The notes: a model not told the origin generated them from the letters alone. DNA of 64,000 bases from Rhodococcus sp. WMMA185 (GCF_001767395.1 NZ_CP017014.1:558001-622000), one strand, 5' to 3'; shown: positions 18,162 to 27,477, counted from the stretch's first letter. Numbers and translations are program-made.

Positions 18162-18932
18162 ATGACTATCGAATCCAACTCCGCGGGGGCCATATACACA
18201 CAGTCAACGGGGGGTCGGGCGGGGCGGCCGAGGCTGCACGCCTATCTGGATATCGCGATCGTCGTGGTCGTCCTGGTGGGCACGAATCTGATCGCACACT
18301 TCACCACCGCGTGGGCCAGCATCGCGACGGTGCCGATCGCCGCTGTCGTGCTGCTCGTCCTGACGCGCCGCCGAGGGCTCGGCTGGGCCGAGTTGGGGCT
18401 TTCCCCGAGACACTGGCGCCGGGGTTCGCTGTACGCCCTCGGTGCGATGGGCCTGGTGATCTCCGTTGTCGCGATCGGAGCGGCGTTGCCGCTGACTCGC
18501 CCCTTCTTCATGGCCGACCGGTACGCGACTCTCTCCGGTGCGCTCGTCGCCTCGATGATCGTCATCCCACTGCAGACCGTGATCCCCGAGGAACTGGCAT
18601 TCCGTGGTGTGCTCCACGGCACGCTGGACCGTGTGTGCAGTGCACGCGGAGTCTTCGCCGCGGGATCGCTCATGTTCGGTCTGTGGCACATCGCGTCGTC
18701 GCTGGGGCTGACCTCAGGAAACAAGGGACTGTCGAGCATTCTCGGCGGCGGTGTGATCGGGCAGATTCTCGGCATTGCGGCGGCGGTGGTCGCCACTGCG
18801 GGTGCGGGAATGGTGTTCACCTGGCTGCGCCGCCGCAGCGGCAGCCTGATCGCGCCGATTGCGCTGCATTGGGCGCTGAATGGCGCGGGTGCGCTCGCCG
18901 CGGCCATTGTGTGGCACACGACCATCGCTTGA
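18162..18932 (+). CDS. CPBP-family intramembrane metalloprotease (CAAX protease-like)
   Basis: A 256-residue polytopic membrane protein of the CPBP/Abi family. The conserved motifs are present: EELAFRGVLHG (motif 1, EExxxR) near residue 146, FGLWH (motif 2, FxxxH) near 174, and a late histidine plus Asn in ALHWALNGAG (motif 3/4). About seven hydrophobic segments run from residue 27 to 256, after a short Ser/Gly-rich cytoplasmic N-terminus. AGGAG lies about 13 bases upstream of the ATG, which is a little far. Substrate unknown. Confidence 0.8.
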   Translation: MTIESNSAGAIYTQSTGGRAGRPRLHAYLDIAIVVVVLVGTNLIAHFTTAWASIATVPIAAVVLLVLTRRRGLGWAELGLSPRHWRRGSLYALGAMGLVISVVAIGAALPLTRPFFMADRYATLSGALVASMIVIPLQTVIPEELAFRGVLHGTLDRVCSARGVFAAGSLMFGLWHIASSLGLTSGNKGLSSILGGGVIGQILGIAAAVVATAGAGMVFTWLRRRSGSLIAPIALHWALNGAGALAAAIVWHTTIA

Positions 18933-19027
18933 ACGGGGCGGTCGATTCGCCCTTGCGTCCGGGGCACCCGGTCTATCCTCACGAAGGGTAGGCATTCCGG
19001 ACGATATCGACCGCGAGGGGAATCGAG

Positions 19028-19546
19028 ATGATTCGCAAGACGATCGTCAGCGGCGGCGCAGTGGCTGCCATTGCGCTTGCCGGGGTAGCCGGCTGTTCCA
19101 GCGAGGATTCGGATGAAACTCCGGTAACCACCACGATGTCGGAGCCCGGCCCGTTGGAGGGCGCGGCTACCAGTATCAGAGCTACGGCGACGTCCGCGGT
19201 GAACGCGGCGATCGAGGCTACCCAGAATGCCATCAATGCGGCGATCTCGTCTGTGCCGATCCAGTTCGAAGCCGACAGTTCGGAATTGAACCCGGTCTCC
19301 AATGTGACGCTCACGGCCATCGCGGTAGCGCTGAAGACGAGTGATGCAGCAATCGAGATCGAGGCATATGCAGACATGTCCGACGAGGCTGCTGCGCAAC
19401 AATTGGCAGAGGAACGTGCCGATTCCGTCGCCAGCGCGCTCGAAGCTCAGGGGATAGACAAGGACCGGATCTCCACGGAGGGAACCGCGAATCCAGGCGG
19501 AGACGTCAACGTCGATCAGGCCGAGATCACGGTGTCAGAGAACTGA
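19028..19546 (+). CDS. Lipoprotein with OmpA-like C-terminal domain
   Basis: A 172-residue exported lipoprotein. The signal peptide is followed by the lipobox GVAGC with acylated Cys23 and an acidic Ser/Thr linker. An Ala-rich helix (about 48-77) precedes an OmpA-like fold: VPIQFEADSSELNP (about 77-90), IEIEAYADMS, LAEERADSVASALEAQGI and ISTEGTANPGG. In OmpA/ArfA proteins this domain contacts peptidoglycan, so a cell-wall anchor is likely. The NxxLSxxRA motif is present in modified form (AEERADSV), so binding may be weak. RBS GGGGAA precedes the ATG. Confidence 0.7.
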   Translation: MIRKTIVSGGAVAAIALAGVAGCSSEDSDETPVTTTMSEPGPLEGAATSIRATATSAVNAAIEATQNAINAAISSVPIQFEADSSELNPVSNVTLTAIAVALKTSDAAIEIEAYADMSDEAAAQQLAEERADSVASALEAQGIDKDRISTEGTANPGGDVNVDQAEITVSEN

Positions 19547-19615
19547 TCGAACCGTCGGGCCGACGTGTATTACATACGCGCTATTCGCACATTTCGCCTG
19601 CTAAGTAGTTGTAGT

Positions 19616-19690
19616 GTGAAATCACGGTCGACACTCGCTGCCGGCGCGTTGGGGGTCGTCCTCGCCCGGTCCGACGGGAGGGTGCACTGA
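19616..19690 (+). CDS. Possible 24-codon leader ORF coupled to the amidohydrolase
   Basis: A GTG-started frame reads VKSRSTLAAGALGVVLARSD followed by GRVH and ends in TGA at 19688-19690, which overlaps the amidohydrolase ATG as TGATG. It has a basic N-terminus and a short hydrophobic core. The good GGGAGG site inside its 3' end serves the following gene. It could be a translated leader that couples initiation, or chance. No homologue is recognised. Confidence 0.25.
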   Translation: MKSRSTLAAGALGVVLARSDGRVH

Positions 19691-21321
19691 TGGGCAAGAA
19701 GTCTGACAAGACTGCCGATCTGGTGCTTTTCGGTGACGTGGTCACCATGGATGACAACCGGCCTCACGCTCAGGCCGTTGCGGTGCGCGACGGGCGGATC
19801 GCGGCTGTCGGCGACGACGCTGCGGTAATTCCCCTGATAGGGCCTACCACGGTCACCGTCGACCTCGGACGAGCCTGCGTGCTACCCGGATTCGTAGAAG
19901 CGCACGGGCACCCGCTCAACTCTTCACTGCTTCTCGGCGAACCGGTAGTGGACATCAGGCCGGTCACCATCGCCGATGCGGAAGAAGTTGTAGCGGCCGT
20001 GCACAAGGCCGTCGACGACCATCCCGACGGCGCCGTCCTCAACGGCTGGGACCCCCTGTTGCAGAGGGGTCTACCGGAACCGACCCGCGAGTGGCTCAAT
20101 TCTGTCGGCCCGGACAGCTCGCTGGTGATCTTGCACAACAGCGGGCACGTTGCCTTCTTCAACGACGTGGCCGCGCGGGAGGCTGGGTTGACCCGTGACA
20201 CGCCGGATCCCGAGGGGGGCAGCTTCGGCCGGGACAAAACCGGTGAACTCGACGGCTCGGCCTTCGAGGCGCCCGCGGTGATGGCGGTAGCCGCAAAGCT
20301 ACTTGCCGGGGGCATCGCTCGGCTCCCCGAACTGCTGTCGGCGGAATGTGCGCGATTGAACGCCGCCGGTGTCACCACGACCAGCGAGATGGCGTTCGAC
20401 CCGAACTTCCGGACCGCCTTGACCGCGTTCTCGAGATCGGGCGCGCTCACCACCCGCCTTCGTCTGTACGAGATGTCGAACCCGGAGCATTCCACCGAGG
20501 TGTCTCCGGGTGTGGGCAACGACCTGGTCCGGCAGGTAGGCATCAAGATATGGGCGGATGGTTCGCCCTGGGTAGGTAACGCGGCCACCAGCTTTCCGTA
20601 CATCGATTCGGACGCCACGCGCGCGATGGGCCTCGCCGGGACCCGCGGCAAGGCGAACTACACCGAGGACGAGGTTCTCGAGATCAGCCAACCGTACTTC
20701 GAGAAAGGCTGGCAGATCTCCGCTCACACGAACGGAGACGATGCGGTCACCGTCGTGCTCGACGCCTGGGAGCGAATGCTCGCGGAGGCACCGCGCGAGG
20801 ACCACCGGTTGCGGCTCGAGCACGTCGGGGCCATGACCCCGGACCAGTTCCGTCGTGCGGCCGAACTCGGCGTCACGTGCAGCATGTTCGTCGACCACCT
20901 CTACTACTGGGGAGACGTTCTCGTCGACGACTTGTTCGGTCCGGAGCGTGGATCATCCTGGGCGGCAGCTGCTTCCGCAATTGCCGCGGGGCAGCGTATC
21001 TCGTTCCACAACGACGCCCCGGTCACCCCGGCCAACCCGCTACGCAACATCGCCGACGCCGTCACACGCCGTACTCGGTCGGGACGCGTACTCGGACCCG
21101 AGGAGCGGATCTCCGTCATGGAGGCTCTCCGCGCGGAGACGATCAACTCGGCTTGGCATCTGCACAGTGATGATGTCATCGGGGCGATCAAGCCGGGTAT
21201 GCACGCCGATTTCGTTGTACTGTCGTCGAATCCGCTCTTCGTGGACCCAGACGAGATTGCTGATCTGAACGTCCTCGCCACGATCATGGAGGGCCAGACG
21301 GTTTTCGGAAAACTCGGGTGA
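19690..21321 (+). CDS. Metal-dependent amidohydrolase (YtcJ-like)
   Basis: A 543-residue amidohydrolase-superfamily enzyme of the YtcJ/N-substituted formamide deformylase branch. The metal motif is PGFVEAHGHPL (about 67-77). GIKIWADGSPW (about 287-297) and AHTNGDDAVTVVLDAWE (about 336-352) provide the later ligands, and ISFHNDAPVTPANPL near 438 holds the catalytic aspartate region. The C-terminal beta-sandwich ends with GAIKPGMHADFVVLSSNPL, as usual in the superfamily. GGGAGG lies 8 bases before the ATG. Hydrolysis of a C-N bond in an unknown amide is expected; the natural substrate is not predictable. Confidence 0.85.
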   Translation: MGKKSDKTADLVLFGDVVTMDDNRPHAQAVAVRDGRIAAVGDDAAVIPLIGPTTVTVDLGRACVLPGFVEAHGHPLNSSLLLGEPVVDIRPVTIADAEEVVAAVHKAVDDHPDGAVLNGWDPLLQRGLPEPTREWLNSVGPDSSLVILHNSGHVAFFNDVAAREAGLTRDTPDPEGGSFGRDKTGELDGSAFEAPAVMAVAAKLLAGGIARLPELLSAECARLNAAGVTTTSEMAFDPNFRTALTAFSRSGALTTRLRLYEMSNPEHSTEVSPGVGNDLVRQVGIKIWADGSPWVGNAATSFPYIDSDATRAMGLAGTRGKANYTEDEVLEISQPYFEKGWQISAHTNGDDAVTVVLDAWERMLAEAPREDHRLRLEHVGAMTPDQFRRAAELGVTCSMFVDHLYYWGDVLVDDLFGPERGSSWAAAASAIAAGQRISFHNDAPVTPANPLRNIADAVTRRTRSGRVLGPEERISVMEALRAETINSAWHLHSDDVIGAIKPGMHADFVVLSSNPLFVDPDEIADLNVLATIMEGQTVFGKLG

Positions 21322-21363
21322 TCGGCGGTGGTGGCAGGATCGCGGTCTGCGCGAAAGATCGAG

Positions 21364-22731
21364 ATGTCCGCGAGAACCTGGATCAACAACGCAACCTACC
21401 TGCGTAAATGGATCGTTCTGGGCGCGGCCATCGGGGTGATAGCGGGTCTGGGAGCGACCGCGTTCTACTTCGCCTTGGCGGAGGCTACTCGACTATTGCT
21501 CGTGGAGCTGGGGGGCTACCAACCACCGACCGCAGCGGGCGACGGTGGTTTGAGCGAAAGCAGGGGATTCGAGCGGCCCTGGGCGATCCCGCTCGTGGTG
21601 TGCTTGGGCGGTCTGGTCTCGGGGATCCTCGTGTTCAAGCTCGCTCCGGAAGCCGAGGGTCACGGCACCGATGCGGCAATCGACGCCGTTCATCGCGATC
21701 CCCGAATGATCCGTGTGCGTGTCGTTCTCGTCAAAATCGTGGCTTCGGCGGTGACCATCGGGTCAGGTGGGTCCGGCGGCCGCGAGGGTCCGACGGCCCA
21801 GATCTCGGCCGGCTTCGGGTCGTTGCTGGCTCGTCGGCTCGACCTGTCACCGCGGGACGGCAGGATCGCCGTGGCGGTCGGAATCGGCTCGGGCATAGGT
21901 GCAATCTTCGGTGCCCCACTCGGGGGCGCTGTGTTGTGTTGCACGATCCCGTACCGGGAGGACTTCGATTTCGACGTTCTGATCCCAGCATTTGTCACGT
22001 CGATAGTCAGTTATGCGGTGTTCGGCCGCTTGGTCGGCTTCGGACCTCTGTTCGGGACCGCCGCGGAGGAGTACGTCTTCGTCGCACCACTCGAGTTGGT
22101 CTGGTTTGCCCTGATCGGCGTCCTCGGTGGTTTGGTCGGACTTCTCTACAGCGGAACCTTCTATACGACGGTAGATCTCACTCGCCTGCTTCCGGGAAGT
22201 CGGATCCTCAAACCCGCGGTCGGCGGTTTGCTGGTCGGACTGTTGGCGCTGGTGCTGCCGGAGGTGTTGGGCAGTGGGTACGGCTGGATCCAGCAGTCGA
22301 TGTCGCGCATCGACCTCGAGGCGATCCCGTTGTGGGTGGTGTTGGTACTGCCGCTCGCGAAGATTCTGGCGACCTCGCTGTCGATCGGTTCAGGTGGGTC
22401 CGGGGGTATCTTCGGACCCGGATTGGTGATCGGTGCGTTCACGGGTGCTGCGGTGTGGCGCGTGCTCGAACCCTGGGCCCCGGGCATTCCGGACAGTCCG
22501 GCGCCGTTCGTCATCGTCGGAATGATGGCCTGCTTCGGCAGCATCGCCCGCGCCCCATTGGCGGTGATGCTGATGGTGGCAGAGATGACCGGCAGCATCG
22601 GCGTGCTCGTGCCCGGGATGATTGCGGTGGGAATCGCCTACCTCATCGTGCGCCGGTCGGGGAAGACCATCTACCGCTCTCAGGTCGAGAACCGTGAAGA
22701 AGCCCTACGGCGGCAGGGCGGGGCGGGATGA
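21364..22731 (+). CDS. ClC-family chloride channel / H+-Cl- antiporter
   Basis: An integral membrane chloride transporter of 455 residues with 10-12 hydrophobic segments. The three selectivity regions are visible: GSGGSGGREGPTAQ (with the gating glutamate in GREGP), GSGGSGGIFGPGLVIGA, and an intervening GSGIGAIFGAPLGG. A glutamate at the gate is typical of both channels and antiporters. The CBS domains of larger ClCs are absent. The ATG at 21364 gives MSARTWINNATYLRKW; an in-frame GTG at 21328 is an alternative, and neither has a strong ribosome site. The gene begins 42 bp after the amidohydrolase stop. Confidence 0.9.
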   Translation: MSARTWINNATYLRKWIVLGAAIGVIAGLGATAFYFALAEATRLLLVELGGYQPPTAAGDGGLSESRGFERPWAIPLVVCLGGLVSGILVFKLAPEAEGHGTDAAIDAVHRDPRMIRVRVVLVKIVASAVTIGSGGSGGREGPTAQISAGFGSLLARRLDLSPRDGRIAVAVGIGSGIGAIFGAPLGGAVLCCTIPYREDFDFDVLIPAFVTSIVSYAVFGRLVGFGPLFGTAAEEYVFVAPLELVWFALIGVLGGLVGLLYSGTFYTTVDLTRLLPGSRILKPAVGGLLVGLLALVLPEVLGSGYGWIQQSMSRIDLEAIPLWVVLVLPLAKILATSLSIGSGGSGGIFGPGLVIGAFTGAAVWRVLEPWAPGIPDSPAPFVIVGMMACFGSIARAPLAVMLMVAEMTGSIGVLVPGMIAVGIAYLIVRRSGKTIYRSQVENREEALRRQGGAG

Positions 22732-22785
22732 ACGGATCGGGGTCCGTGTGCGGGCGACTCGGGCGATTCCGGCATGCTTGTGGTC

Positions 22786-23673
22786 ATGACCGTTCATGTT
22801 CCCCAGTACGTTGACCTCTTGTGGCCGGCGCTTCAGGCCGCCATTGCTCTCGGTGGCTCGGCGTCGAACGAGGAACTCGACAGTGCGGTCGTTGAGCGCG
22901 AAGGTCTTTCGTCCGACGTGCAGTCGGTTCTGCACGGCGACGGTCCCAGCACGGAAATCGAGTACCGGTTGGCCTGGGCCCGGACGTATCTGAAGGGGAT
23001 GGGCCTGCTGACCAACAGTCGGCGCGGAGTGTGGAGCGTGACGGAGAAGGGGCGAGAGGTGACCGAGAGCGAGATCCGCCCCCTGCACGCCGAGTTCTCC
23101 GCGGAGAACCGCAAGCGGAATGCGGCCCGCAAGTCGGCGAAGGCTGCTTCACGTCGAAGCGACGAACCGGATGCGAACATCGCCGAGGCCGAGAACGATG
23201 CGGATTGGAAGGACCTCCTGCTCGACACCGTTCTGAAGATGTCGCCGCCGGCGTTCGAGCGGTTGACCCAACGGTTGCTGCGGGAGGCGGGATTCTCGAG
23301 TGCGTCCGTTACCGCGCGCGGGGGTGATGGGGACGTCGAGGGGCTCGGGGTGTACCAGCTCTCCCTGCTCAGCTTCCCGGTGTTCTTTCAGTGCAAGCGC
23401 GAGCGCGGCAGTGTCGGCGCCGGAGCGGTGCGCGATTTCCGTGGAGCGATGGCGGGCCGCGGCGAGAAGGGTCTGCTGATCACCACCGGCACATTCACCG
23501 GTGACGCCCGGACCGAGTCGAAGAGGGATGGCGCGCCGCCGATCGATCTCATCGACGGCGACCGGTTGTGTGACTTGCTGAAGGAGCATTCGCTGGGAAT
23601 CCAGACCACTACGAGGCTCGTCGAGGATGTCGAGGTCAGGTTGGAGTACTTCAACTCTCTAGAACCCAAATAA
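22786..23673 (+). CDS. mrr: Mrr-type (type IV) restriction endonuclease
   Basis: A 295-residue protein built like E. coli Mrr, which cleaves DNA carrying foreign methylation. The N-terminal winged-helix Mrr_N region (about 1-95) reads YVDLLWPALQAAIALGGSAS through RRGVWSVTEKGREV. A charged linker follows. The C-terminal PD-(D/E)xK nuclease has MSPPAFERLTQRLLREAGF, then ARGGDGDVEGLGVY with the catalytic aspartate, VFFQCKR with the QxK element, and VRDFRGAMAGRGEKGLLITT. The usual spacing of the GGxGDxGIDG motif is altered (GDVEGLG), but key residues remain. No methyltransferase gene adjoins it, consistent with a solitary type IV enzyme. Confidence 0.82.
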   Translation: MTVHVPQYVDLLWPALQAAIALGGSASNEELDSAVVEREGLSSDVQSVLHGDGPSTEIEYRLAWARTYLKGMGLLTNSRRGVWSVTEKGREVTESEIRPLHAEFSAENRKRNAARKSAKAASRRSDEPDANIAEAENDADWKDLLLDTVLKMSPPAFERLTQRLLREAGFSSASVTARGGDGDVEGLGVYQLSLLSFPVFFQCKRERGSVGAGAVRDFRGAMAGRGEKGLLITTGTFTGDARTESKRDGAPPIDLIDGDRLCDLLKEHSLGIQTTTRLVEDVEVRLEYFNSLEPK

Positions 23674-23838
23674 TCGAGAGTAGGCCTCAAACCGCTGGTC
23701 GGGGCATACTTTCCCGTTGCGGTATGGGCACGAAGCGATCACGCAGGCCCAGAGCGACGGGCGCGACCGTCCTGAAGTGTGTAAACAGGATGTTAAACGT
23801 GTATCGCATTCACGTGAAGGACGGCGAGAGGAGTCGCT

Positions 23839-25047
23839 ATGACTACCACGACGCCGTGGCCGTTGATGGGCCGTACCGTACGGGCTCCGGCGAGAATGCT
23901 GGTGGACCGCCGGTTCGGGATGCTCGTCGATCAGTTCTTTGCACTCTTCCACGACACCCGTCAGGGCGGCGGCGCGCTGGCCGTATACCTGCACGGAGAA
24001 CCGGTCGTGGACGTGTGGGCGGGCTGGTCGAGCCGCGAGACCCGGTGGAAGGAAGACACCGTCACCCTCACGTTCTCTACGGGCAAGGGTGTTGCGTCCA
24101 CCGTGCTGCACCGTCTCGCGGATCGAGGCATCATCGATTACGACCTGCCGGTAGCGCATTACTGGCCGTTGTTCGCTGCGGCGGGCAAAGAAGCCATCAC
24201 CGTCCGTGAACTGCTGTCGCATCGTGCCGGGCTGCACCGAGTTCGTGGGCTCGTTCCCGGTCCGCTGAGTCTGATGGACCATTCCCTGGTCAGCGCGGCC
24301 CTAGCGGCTGCCGAACCGGATCCGCGCAGGCTGAAAGCGCCCGGATATCACGCGGTGACGTTCGGTGCGCTCGTTGCCGAACTGACTTCCCGGGCATCAG
24401 GCATGCCGTTTACCGACCTCGTGCGCACCGAGATCGCCGAACCACTCGGGGTGAAGGAATTCTGGTACGAGGTGCCCGTTGGTGAACGTGGCCGGATCGC
24501 GAAGACTTTCCCACGTATCAACCCCTTCGGGGTCCCGTGGGCGGCCACTTCGTTCGCAATGTCGCGATTGCCCGGGTTGCGCGACGTGGCGGATGCCGGC
24601 ATGCCTGCCGGATTCGATCTCCTCGTCCGCAACCCCGCGATCCACGACAGCGTTATGCCGGGATGGAATGGGGTTTTCAACGCCCGGGCCCTGGCCAGGA
24701 TGTACGGAGCGTTGGCGAACCGCGGCACAGTCGGCGGCAGCGAGTTCCTCCGGCCGGAGGTGGTGGCGCAGGTGAGCGAGGTGCAAACGACCGCGCGAGA
24801 CTACGTGCTGGGCATCCCGATGAATTGGCGTCTCGGGTATCACGCGGGGATGGTAGCCCGGAGAAGGCAACCTCGGAATACGTTTGGGCACTATGGGTTA
24901 GGAGGATCCGGTGCCTTCGCGGATCCGGATACGGGGCTGTCGGTCGCCTTCGTCACGAACCGGCTCGGTAACATGCTGACACCCTTCGCGGACTTCCGGC
25001 TGCCCAGGCTCGGCTCAACCGCACTCGCGATTGCCGAGAGGTTGTAG
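23839..25047 (+). CDS. Serine beta-lactamase-fold esterase (class C-like)
   Basis: A 402-residue hydrolase of the beta-lactamase/esterase EstB group. The catalytic SxxK is in TFSTGKGVAST (about 76-86), with DLPVAHYWPLFA and the family-typical VRELLSHRAGL after it. The tyrosine motif is YHAVTFG (about 173-179), and HYGLGGSGAFADP (about 353-365) replaces the KTG motif, as in carboxylesterases of this family. No signal peptide is seen, so the enzyme is probably cytoplasmic and acts on esters rather than peptidoglycan. RBS GAGAGG precedes the ATG. Confidence 0.85.
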   Translation: MTTTTPWPLMGRTVRAPARMLVDRRFGMLVDQFFALFHDTRQGGGALAVYLHGEPVVDVWAGWSSRETRWKEDTVTLTFSTGKGVASTVLHRLADRGIIDYDLPVAHYWPLFAAAGKEAITVRELLSHRAGLHRVRGLVPGPLSLMDHSLVSAALAAAEPDPRRLKAPGYHAVTFGALVAELTSRASGMPFTDLVRTEIAEPLGVKEFWYEVPVGERGRIAKTFPRINPFGVPWAATSFAMSRLPGLRDVADAGMPAGFDLLVRNPAIHDSVMPGWNGVFNARALARMYGALANRGTVGGSEFLRPEVVAQVSEVQTTARDYVLGIPMNWRLGYHAGMVARRRQPRNTFGHYGLGGSGAFADPDTGLSVAFVTNRLGNMLTPFADFRLPRLGSTALAIAERL

Positions 25048-25146
25048 CCGAGCGCATTCTTGGCGTTTCGATTCGGGTTGGATCTTCCGATCTCGGTCAC
25101 CGCGTGCCGCAGGTCTCGAGGTCGTCAGACCGGTAGCATCGAGTCC

Positions 25147-25569
25147 GTGACCGACGCGACCGCTGATAAGACCCGTCCCGATCGGCTGCGTGTCCTCGTC
25201 TACAGCGACGACGCGAACACCCGTGAGAAGGTCATCCTGGCGTTGGGAAAGCGTCCGCACCCAGACCTGCCGGAGTTGGAGTACGTCGAGGTAGCGACCG
25301 CTGCGGTCGTGATCGCGCAGATGGATGCGGGCGGCATCGATCTCGCCATTCTGGATGGGGAAGCAGTACCGGCCGGCGGAATGGGGATCGCCAAGCAGTT
25401 GAAGGACGAGATCGACCGGTGTCCTCCGATTCTTGTCCTCACCGGGCGCCCCGACGACGCCTGGCTGGCCTCTTGGTCGCGCGCCGAGGCGGCGGTGCCG
25501 CACCCGATCGATCCGCTCGAATTGTCGGAAGCGGTCATAGCGCTCCTGCGCACCCGACTGCCTGCCTAG
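25147..25569 (+). CDS. Stand-alone receiver-domain protein next to nuo (Rv3143-like)
   Basis: A 140-residue CheY-like receiver with no DNA-binding domain. Acidic residues Asp21-Asp22 and phospho-acceptor Asp70 (LAILDGEAVPAGGMG) are present, with Thr99 in VLTGRPDD. The conserved lysine of the KP motif is replaced by histidine (VPHPIDP, His119), which could change phosphorylation behaviour. The GTG start gives VTDATADKTRPDRLRVLVYS. A similar gene precedes nuoA in M. tuberculosis (Rv3143), so a link to respiration is plausible. No sensor kinase is nearby. Confidence 0.8.
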   Translation: MTDATADKTRPDRLRVLVYSDDANTREKVILALGKRPHPDLPELEYVEVATAAVVIAQMDAGGIDLAILDGEAVPAGGMGIAKQLKDEIDRCPPILVLTGRPDDAWLASWSRAEAAVPHPIDPLELSEAVIALLRTRLPA

Positions 25570-25785
25570 GTTTTTCGGAGCCAATTCCGGCCCGTTGACG
25601 AGCCGACCAACATCCTGTGCCGCATAGGGATTCCGTTCTGCGAGATCTGTCGTAACTCGCTCGCTCAAACCCGCCGGGCTTGACGACAAGCCTTGTACGC
25701 TGTGCGATAACTCACAAGAGCGTAGCTTCGGAAACGACAGTCCGGAATCGGGCGGCAACTCGTGAAGAGGGGAGTTGGGGTTGGC

Positions 25786-26145
25786 ATGAATGTGTATGTG
25801 CCGATTCTCGTGCTCGGAGCGGTCGCGGTAGCGTTCGCGGTCTTCTCCGTAGTCATATCGAGAATCGTCGGCCCCAAGCGCTACAACAGCGCCAAGCTCG
25901 AAGCTTACGAATGCGGTATCGAGCCGGCGCCGCACGGCATCGGCTCAGCCCGTTTCCCGGTGAAGTACTACATGACCGCCATGCTGTTCATCATCTTCGA
26001 TATCGAGATCGTGTTCCTTTACCCATGGGCCGTGCATTTCGACGCGCTCGGTGTCTTCGGTTTGGTTGCCATGGCCCTGTTCATCTTCAACGTCTCCGTC
26101 GCCTACGCATACGAGTGGCGACGTGGCGGTCTCAGCTGGGATTGA
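25786..26145 (+). CDS. nuoA: NADH-quinone oxidoreductase subunit A
   Basis: Membrane-arm subunit of complex I, 119 residues with three TM helices (about 5-25, 62-84, 90-110). The quinone-site loop [11 protein letters not shown] (about 39-49) and [20 protein letters not shown] are characteristic of NuoA. The ATG has GGGGAG upstream. It is the first gene of the fourteen-gene nuo operon, after a 216-bp spacer that must carry the operon promoter. No clear consensus -35/-10 pair was found there. Confidence 0.97.
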   Translation: MNVYVPILVLGAVAVAFAVFSVVISRIVGPKRYNSAKLEAYECGIEPAPHGIGSARFPVKYYMTAMLFIIFDIEIVFLYPWAVHFDALGVFGLVAMALFIFNVSVAYAYEWRRGGLSWD

Positions 26146-26194
26146 TCGGTCTCGAAAGCGATCCAAAAGGGAAGTCGGAAGGGAAAAGTCGGAT

Positions 26195-26749
26195 ATGGGC
26201 ATCGAGGAGAAGCTGCCGAGTGGCTTCCTGTTGACCACGGTCGAGTCGCTCGCGGGCTACTTCCGTAAGGGCTCATTGTGGCCGGCAAGTTTCGGGCTCG
26301 CCTGCTGCGCGATCGAGATGATGGCGACCGCGGGTGGACGCTACGATCTCGCCCGCTTCGGCATGGAGGCGTTCCGCGCCTCGCCGAGACAGGCTGATCT
26401 GATGATCGTCGCAGGCAGAGTCAGTCAGAAAATGGCCCCCGTTCTGCGGCAGATCTACGACCAGATGGTCGAGCCGAAGTGGGTGCTTGCTATGGGTGTC
26501 TGTGCGTCGTCCGGCGGCATGTTCAACAACTACGCAATCGTGCAGGGCGTCGACCACGTGGTACCCGTCGATATCTACCTGCCAGGGTGTCCTCCGCGCC
26601 CCGAGATGTTGCTGAACGCGATCCTCACGTTGCACGAGAAGATCCAGGAGATGCCTCTCGGTGTCCACCGCGAAGAGGTGGCGCGTGCAGTAGAGCAGGC
26701 GGCACTGGCGGCGACTCCCACGATCGAGATGAAAGGTCTCCTCCGTTGA
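26195..26749 (+). CDS. nuoB: NADH-quinone oxidoreductase subunit B
   Basis: Peripheral subunit of 184 residues that carries the terminal iron-sulfur cluster N2, which passes electrons to quinone. Cluster residues appear in [18 protein letters not shown] (tandem cysteines near 34-35), [15 protein letters not shown] and [10 protein letters not shown]. Starts 49 bp after nuoA. The ATG gives the standard [13 protein letters not shown]. The stop overlaps the nuoC TTG start. Confidence 0.97.
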   Translation: MGIEEKLPSGFLLTTVESLAGYFRKGSLWPASFGLACCAIEMMATAGGRYDLARFGMEAFRASPRQADLMIVAGRVSQKMAPVLRQIYDQMVEPKWVLAMGVCASSGGMFNNYAIVQGVDHVVPVDIYLPGCPPRPEMLLNAILTLHEKIQEMPLGVHREEVARAVEQAALAATPTIEMKGLLR

Positions 26750-27477
26750 GTGGCTCGGGGGCGGGTGAGCCATCCCGGGACGAAGTAGTGCCGACCGAAA
26801 GCGGATTGAGTGGTGTCCCCGAACAGATCGACGTACGCCGTGGACTGTTCGGTGTGCAGGGCACAGGTGACACCTCCGGATACGGGGGTCTCGTTCGCCC
26901 CGTCCTGCTACCGGGAAGTACGCCACGTCCTTACGGCGGATACTTCGACGACGTCGCGGACGGCCTTCATGCGGCGTTGGCCGAGGCGGGCGTGGCCTTC
27001 GAGGAGGCGATCGAGAAGGTCGTCGTCTTCCGCGGAGAGATCACCTTCGGTGTGCGCCGAGAGTATCTGCGGCAGGTCGCTCGTACCGTGCGCGACGAGC
27101 CCGATCTGCGTTTCGAGATGTGCCTGGGCGTCAGCGGGGTGCACTACCCGCAGGACGCGGGTCGCGAATTACACGCCGTATACCCGCTTCTGTCGATCAC
27201 GCACAACCGTCGCATACTGCTCGAGGTTGCGGTCCCGGACGCCGATCCACACATTCCTTCGCTGAGCGAGATATACCCGACGAACGACTGGCACGAGCGG
27301 GAGACGTACGACTTCTTCGGCATCGTTTTCGACGGGCATCCGGCGCTGACCCGCATCCAGATGCCCGACGACTGGTCCGGCCATCCGCAGCGCAAGGACT
27401 ACCCGCTCGGCGGAATCCCCGTCGAGTACAAGGGCGCGGAGATTCCGCCACCCGACGAACGCCGGGGGTACAAGTGA
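26746..27477 (+). CDS. nuoC: NADH-quinone oxidoreductase subunit C
   Basis: Peripheral-arm subunit of 243 residues. [20 protein letters not shown] begins the conserved part, and [23 protein letters not shown] is the 30-kDa subunit signature. The start is placed at TTG 26746, which overlaps the nuoB stop (TTGA) and has GAAAGG upstream; a later GTG at 26788 is an alternative. It is separate from nuoD rather than fused as in E. coli. Its own stop overlaps the nuoD ATG. Confidence 0.93.
   Translation: MSGSGAGEPSRDEVVPTESGLSGVPEQIDVRRGLFGVQGTGDTSGYGGLVRPVLLPGSTPRPYGGYFDDVADGLHAALAEAGVAFEEAIEKVVVFRGEITFGVRREYLRQVARTVRDEPDLRFEMCLGVSGVHYPQDAGRELHAVYPLLSITHNRRILLEVAVPDADPHIPSLSEIYPTNDWHERETYDFFGIVFDGHPALTRIQMPDDWSGHPQRKDYPLGGIPVEYKGAEIPPPDERRGYK

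Noticed and set aside
18936-18952. GGGCG/CGCCC hairpin after the CPBP protease gene as a terminator
   Set aside because: The arms are only 5 bp and no T run follows, so support is too weak to call.
23724-24209. Alternative frame of 161 codons at the start of the esterase gene
   Set aside because: It overlaps the SxxK esterase in another frame and has an Arg-rich translation without any motif.
25680-25711. TTGACG and GATAAC as a nuo operon promoter
   Set aside because: The spacer between the two elements is 20 bp, too long for a normal sigma-70 type promoter.
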